Of a DNA stretch of 8,313 nt, positions 5,515 through 8,313 are shown piece by piece. Position 1 is the first letter of the stretch. The number at the start of each line of letters is the position of its first letter. The notes beneath the pieces were generated by a model. It ran no database searches. It saw only the letters and a program-made list of their open reading frames with translations, and was not told the DNA's origin. The translations under genes were made by a program, and so were the position numbers. This stretch comes from Bacillota bacterium (GTDB lineage: Bacteria; Bacillota; Clostridia; Peptostreptococcales; Anaerovoracaceae), in the NCBI GenBank assembly GCA_016283945.1, contig JAEENW010000179.1:1-8313 (forward strand), in the 5' to 3' direction.

Positions 5515-7308
5515 ATGTCAGAAGAAAGAAGAGTGCTGATGTCGCTCAGAGACGTCGAGGTCAAGTTCAACGTGCGCGGAAGGGTGCTGACCGCCATACG
5601 CCGCGTCTCGCTGGACATCTACGAGCACGAGTCGCTGGCCATAGTCGGCGAGTCCGGTTCCGGCAAGTCCGTGCTCACCAAGACCTTCGCGGGCATGCTC
5701 GACTCCAACGGTTTCATATCGAACGGAACTATAATATTTTCAGATGACGATATCTCGAAGACCGATGTGAAGCTCACCCCGGAGAACCGCAAGCTCCTGG
5801 AAGAGATGTTCGCCATGGTCAACAGGCATTCAAGGCTCGAGCGCGGAGCCGCGAAGTACAACGAGTACCTGGCCAGGAAGGAAGAGATAACGAGGGCTCA
5901 GACCCTCAGCCTCGACGAGGAGGCAGCCTACAGCGCCGAGCTCAAGAGGATCTCCGACCGCATTGTGGACCTTAACAACTACACTCAGACCCTCGACAGG
6001 AAGAACGCCGAGGACCAGGCTGAGCTCGCCAAAGTGAACGAGAAGATCGCCGCTCTCAGCTCCGAGAAGGACTCCGTGAGCGCCGAGATGGAGAGCGTCA
6101 GGAAGCAGCGCGAGGAGAGCTACAGGGCAGACAGCGAGCGGGCTTCCAGAGATCAGGCGGAGCTCGCGTCGATGCTCGCCGAGAGCGAGCGCCTCGTCTC
6201 CGTCCCCGACAGCGAAGCCAATCCCGAGGGTCTCTCGGACGAGACTATCGCCAGAAACGACATCATAGCCAAGGAGATAGTCCTCTCCATAGGCCGTTAC
6301 AGCGACAGGGAGAAGAAGAAATTCGTCAAGGCCCTCGACAAGGCCTTCGAGGCTGCCTGCAGGACGGGGCTCGACCTGAACGACCCCGCCGTCAGGAACA
6401 GGATCTTCGACGCGGCGACCTTCCGCGTCGAGTACAGGAGCTATGACGAGGAGACCGAGACCCTGCACGGCTACGCCATCGTCGACTGCGCCAAGATCAA
6501 GCGCGCCGAGGACTGGATGCTCATAAGGGGCCGCAGGATCGCGACCGTCTTCCAGGATCCCATGACCTCGCTCAACCCGGTCATCACCATCGGAAAGCAG
6601 ATCATGACCGTCATCCTCAAGCACCAGAAGGTCTCGCAGGAGGAGGCCAAGGCCAGGACCCTCGACATCATGGCGAAGGTCGGCATCCCCGAGCCCGAAA
6701 AGCGCTTCGACGACTATCCCTTCCAGTATTCCGGCGGGATGCGCCAGAGGATAGTCATAGCCATAGCGCTCTCCTGCCAGCCCAAGATCCTGATCTGCGA
6801 CGAGCCGACCACGGCTCTGGACGTGACCATCCAGGCGCAGATCCTGCAGCTCATCAAGGATCTGCAGAGGGATCTCGGCTTCACGGTCGTGTACATCACG
6901 CACGACCTGGGCGTCGTCGCGAACGTGGCCGAGAGAGTAGCGGTGCTCTACGCGGGGCAGATAGTCGAGATAGGCACCGTCGAGGAGATCTTCTACGAGC
7001 CGAGGCACCCCTACACATGGGCGCTGCTCTCGAGCCTCCCGCAGCTATCAGAGAAGGGCACGGACCTCTTCTCGATCCCCGGCACGCCGCCGTCGCTCTA
7101 CAACAAGATCACAGGCGACGCCTTCGCGCCCAGAAACAGCTACGCGATGGCGATAGATCTCAGGGAGGAGCCGCCGATGTTCAAGCTCAGCGAGACTCAC
7201 TACGCCAAGACCTGGCTCTGCGACCCGCGTGCTCCGAAGGTCGAGGCGCCGAAGAACATACAGGGCCTGCACGAGAAGATGATGAAGGCCCATCAGCAGA
7301 TAGAGTAG
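5515..7308 (+). CDS. amiE: Oligopeptide ABC transporter ATPase, AmiE/OppD type, with a long coiled-coil-like insert
   Basis: This cytoplasmic ATPase subunit has 597 residues, against about 350 for AmiE/OppD. All nucleotide-binding motifs are present: Walker A GESGSGKS 45-52, Q-loop Gln347 in VFQDPMTSLNP, signature SGGMRQR 406-412, Walker B ILICDEP 425-431, D-loop ALD 434-436 and switch His463. Between Walker A and the Q-loop lies an extra block of about 245 residues (about 84-330), rich in Glu, Lys, Arg and Ala. It has no proline from 90 to 230 and shows long helical, probably coiled-coil character. The C-terminal oligopeptide-ATPase domain (IPGTPPSL 521-528 onward) has Asp535, Asn541 and Asp548 where OppD/DppD have Fe-S cluster cysteines; I recall the same loss in AmiE. 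AGGAGG at 5503-5508 sets the start, 12 nt after amiD. The ATPase looks active; the role of the insert is unknown. Confidence 0.95.
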   Translation: MSEERRVLMSLRDVEVKFNVRGRVLTAIRRVSLDIYEHESLAIVGESGSGKSVLTKTFAGMLDSNGFISNGTIIFSDDDISKTDVKLTPENRKLLEEMFAMVNRHSRLERGAAKYNEYLARKEEITRAQTLSLDEEAAYSAELKRISDRIVDLNNYTQTLDRKNAEDQAELAKVNEKIAALSSEKDSVSAEMESVRKQREESYRADSERASRDQAELASMLAESERLVSVPDSEANPEGLSDETIARNDIIAKEIVLSIGRYSDREKKKFVKALDKAFEAACRTGLDLNDPAVRNRIFDAATFRVEYRSYDEETETLHGYAIVDCAKIKRAEDWMLIRGRRIATVFQDPMTSLNPVITIGKQIMTVILKHQKVSQEEAKARTLDIMAKVGIPEPEKRFDDYPFQYSGGMRQRIVIAIALSCQPKILICDEPTTALDVTIQAQILQLIKDLQRDLGFTVVYITHDLGVVANVAERVAVLYAGQIVEIGTVEEIFYEPRHPYTWALLSSLPQLSEKGTDLFSIPGTPPSLYNKITGDAFAPRNSYAMAIDLREEPPMFKLSETHYAKTWLCDPRAPKVEAPKNIQGLHEKMMKAHQQIE

Positions 7309-7317
7309 GAGGGCGAC

Positions 7318-8265
7318 ATGGACGAAAAGGAAAGAAAGCCGCTGCTGTCCATACAGCACCTCGACGTGGTCTTCGGCTCCGGCAAGAAGGCCTTCAAGGC
7401 CGTGAGCGACGTGAGCTTCGACATCTACAAGGGCGAGACCCTCTCGCTAGTCGGCGAGTCCGGCTCCGGCAAGACCACCATAGGCCGCGCGATAGTCAGG
7501 ATCAATCCCTGCTCCGCGGGCGCGATATATTACGACGGCAAGAGGATCTCGGGCAAGCTCTCCAGGGCTGAGGACCGCGAGGTCGTCCGCAAGATCCAGA
7601 TGATCTTCCAGGATCCGGCCGCCTCGCTCAATGAGCGCGCGACCATCGAGTACATCATCTCCGAGGGCCTCTACAACTTCCACCTCTTCAAGGACGAGAA
7701 GGACCGCATGACCAAGGTCGAGGAGATCACGAAGGCCGTCGGTCTGCTCCCCGAACACCTCACGCGCTACCCGCACGAGTTCTCCGGCGGGCAGAGGCAG
7801 AGGATAGGACTCGCGAGATCCATAGTCATGGATCCGGAGTTCATCATCGCCGACGAGCCCATCTCCGCGCTCGACGTGTCGATCAGGGCGCAGGTGCTCA
7901 ACCTGCTCAAGAAGTTCCAGAGGGAGAAGGGCCTCACCTACCTGTTCATAGCCCACGACCTCTCCATCGTCAGGTTCATATCCGACAGGATAGTGGTCAT
8001 CTACAAGGGCAGGATCATGGAGATAGCCGAGACCGAGGAACTCTTCGCGCATCCCATGCACCCCTACACGAGGTCGCTGATGTCCGCGATCCCCATCCCC
8101 GACCCCATACTCGAGAAGCAGAAAAAGCTCTTCGTCTACGAGCCGGACAGGATGCACGACTACTCGAAGGAGCAGCCGGAGCTCTGCGACCTTGGCAACG
8201 GCCACATGGTCTACGGCAGCCTCTCGGAGATCGAGGAGTACAGGAGGAAAAGGTTCGGAGCGTAG
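7318..8265 (+). CDS. amiF: Oligopeptide ABC transporter ATPase, AmiF/OppF type
   Basis: This 315-residue ATPase is the partner of AmiE in the nucleotide-binding heterodimer and is of normal family length. Motifs in order are Walker A GESGSGKT 46-53, Q-loop Gln98 in MIFQDPAASLNERAT, signature FSGGQRQR 155-162, Walker B FIIADEP 175-181, D-loop ALD 184-186 and switch His213 in IAHDLS. The stretches TIGRAI, YIISEGLYN, PEHLTRYPHEFSGGQRQRIG and IPIPDPILEKQKK are typical of AmiF. The C-terminal oligopeptide-ATPase tail is short and includes HDYSKEQPELCDLGNGHMVYG (near 280-300). The ribosome site AGGAGG (7307-7312) overlaps the amiE stop codon, and ATG 7318 lies 9 nt after that stop, so the two ATPases should be made together. 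Unlike AmiE it has no insert between Walker A and the Q-loop. No terminator is visible in the 48 nt that follow. Confidence 0.97.
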   Translation: MDEKERKPLLSIQHLDVVFGSGKKAFKAVSDVSFDIYKGETLSLVGESGSGKTTIGRAIVRINPCSAGAIYYDGKRISGKLSRAEDREVVRKIQMIFQDPAASLNERATIEYIISEGLYNFHLFKDEKDRMTKVEEITKAVGLLPEHLTRYPHEFSGGQRQRIGLARSIVMDPEFIIADEPISALDVSIRAQVLNLLKKFQREKGLTYLFIAHDLSIVRFISDRIVVIYKGRIMEIAETEELFAHPMHPYTRSLMSAIPIPDPILEKQKKLFVYEPDRMHDYSKEQPELCDLGNGHMVYGSLSEIEEYRRKRFGA

Positions 8266-8313
8266 GGCAAGAGCCTCGCGGGTGCCGCCGTTCCCGGGTC
8301 TCAGGGCAGGCGG

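Noticed and set aside
8266..8313. Terminator or next gene after amiF
   Set aside because: Only a short GC-rich stretch is present, with no stem followed by T residues and no supported start codon before the window ends.
1..8313. Mobile element, CRISPR array or phage signals
   Set aside because: No transposase, integrase, terminal inverted repeats, regular repeat-spacer pattern or phage-like genes are present.

Overview
The window looks like a chromosomal segment of a Gram-positive, probably anaerobic Clostridia-type Firmicute. The coding DNA is GC-rich, the intergenic leader is AT-rich, strong AGGAGG ribosome sites are present, and the solute receptor is a lipoprotein (lipobox LAAC) next to permeases of the streptococcal Ami type. 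The genus cannot be fixed from the sequence.

Layout: positions 1-372 hold the C-terminal part of a fumarylacetoacetate hydrolase (FAH) family enzyme, closed by a strong intrinsic terminator at 408-438. A gene-free AT-rich region (about 441-784) carries two candidate promoters, two families of short direct repeats and a near-perfect 26-bp palindrome over the -35 box of the proximal promoter. From 785 to 8265 there is one plus-strand five-gene operon in the order receptor, permease, permease, ATPase, ATPase. This is the gene order of the pneumococcal amiA-amiC-amiD-amiE-amiF oligopeptide transporter. A 13-bp hairpin without a U tract separates the receptor gene from amiC. The four downstream genes are packed 1 to 12 nt apart. 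The last 48 nt hold nothing recognisable.

Together the operon should encode a complete importer: a lipid-anchored receptor captures oligopeptides outside the membrane, AmiC and AmiD form the channel, and AmiE and AmiF form the ATPase heterodimer.

Two departures from the textbook system stand out. First, the receptor appears circularly permuted: the segment that forms the C-terminus of AmiA/OppA proteins lies at its N-terminus, directly after the lipobox, and is missing from its C-terminus. Second, AmiE carries an insert of about 245 residues, largely charged and predicted helical or coiled-coil, between Walker A and the Q-loop; AmiF has no such insert. The combination could be a distinct subtype of peptide importer. 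Its function beyond peptide import is unknown from the sequence.
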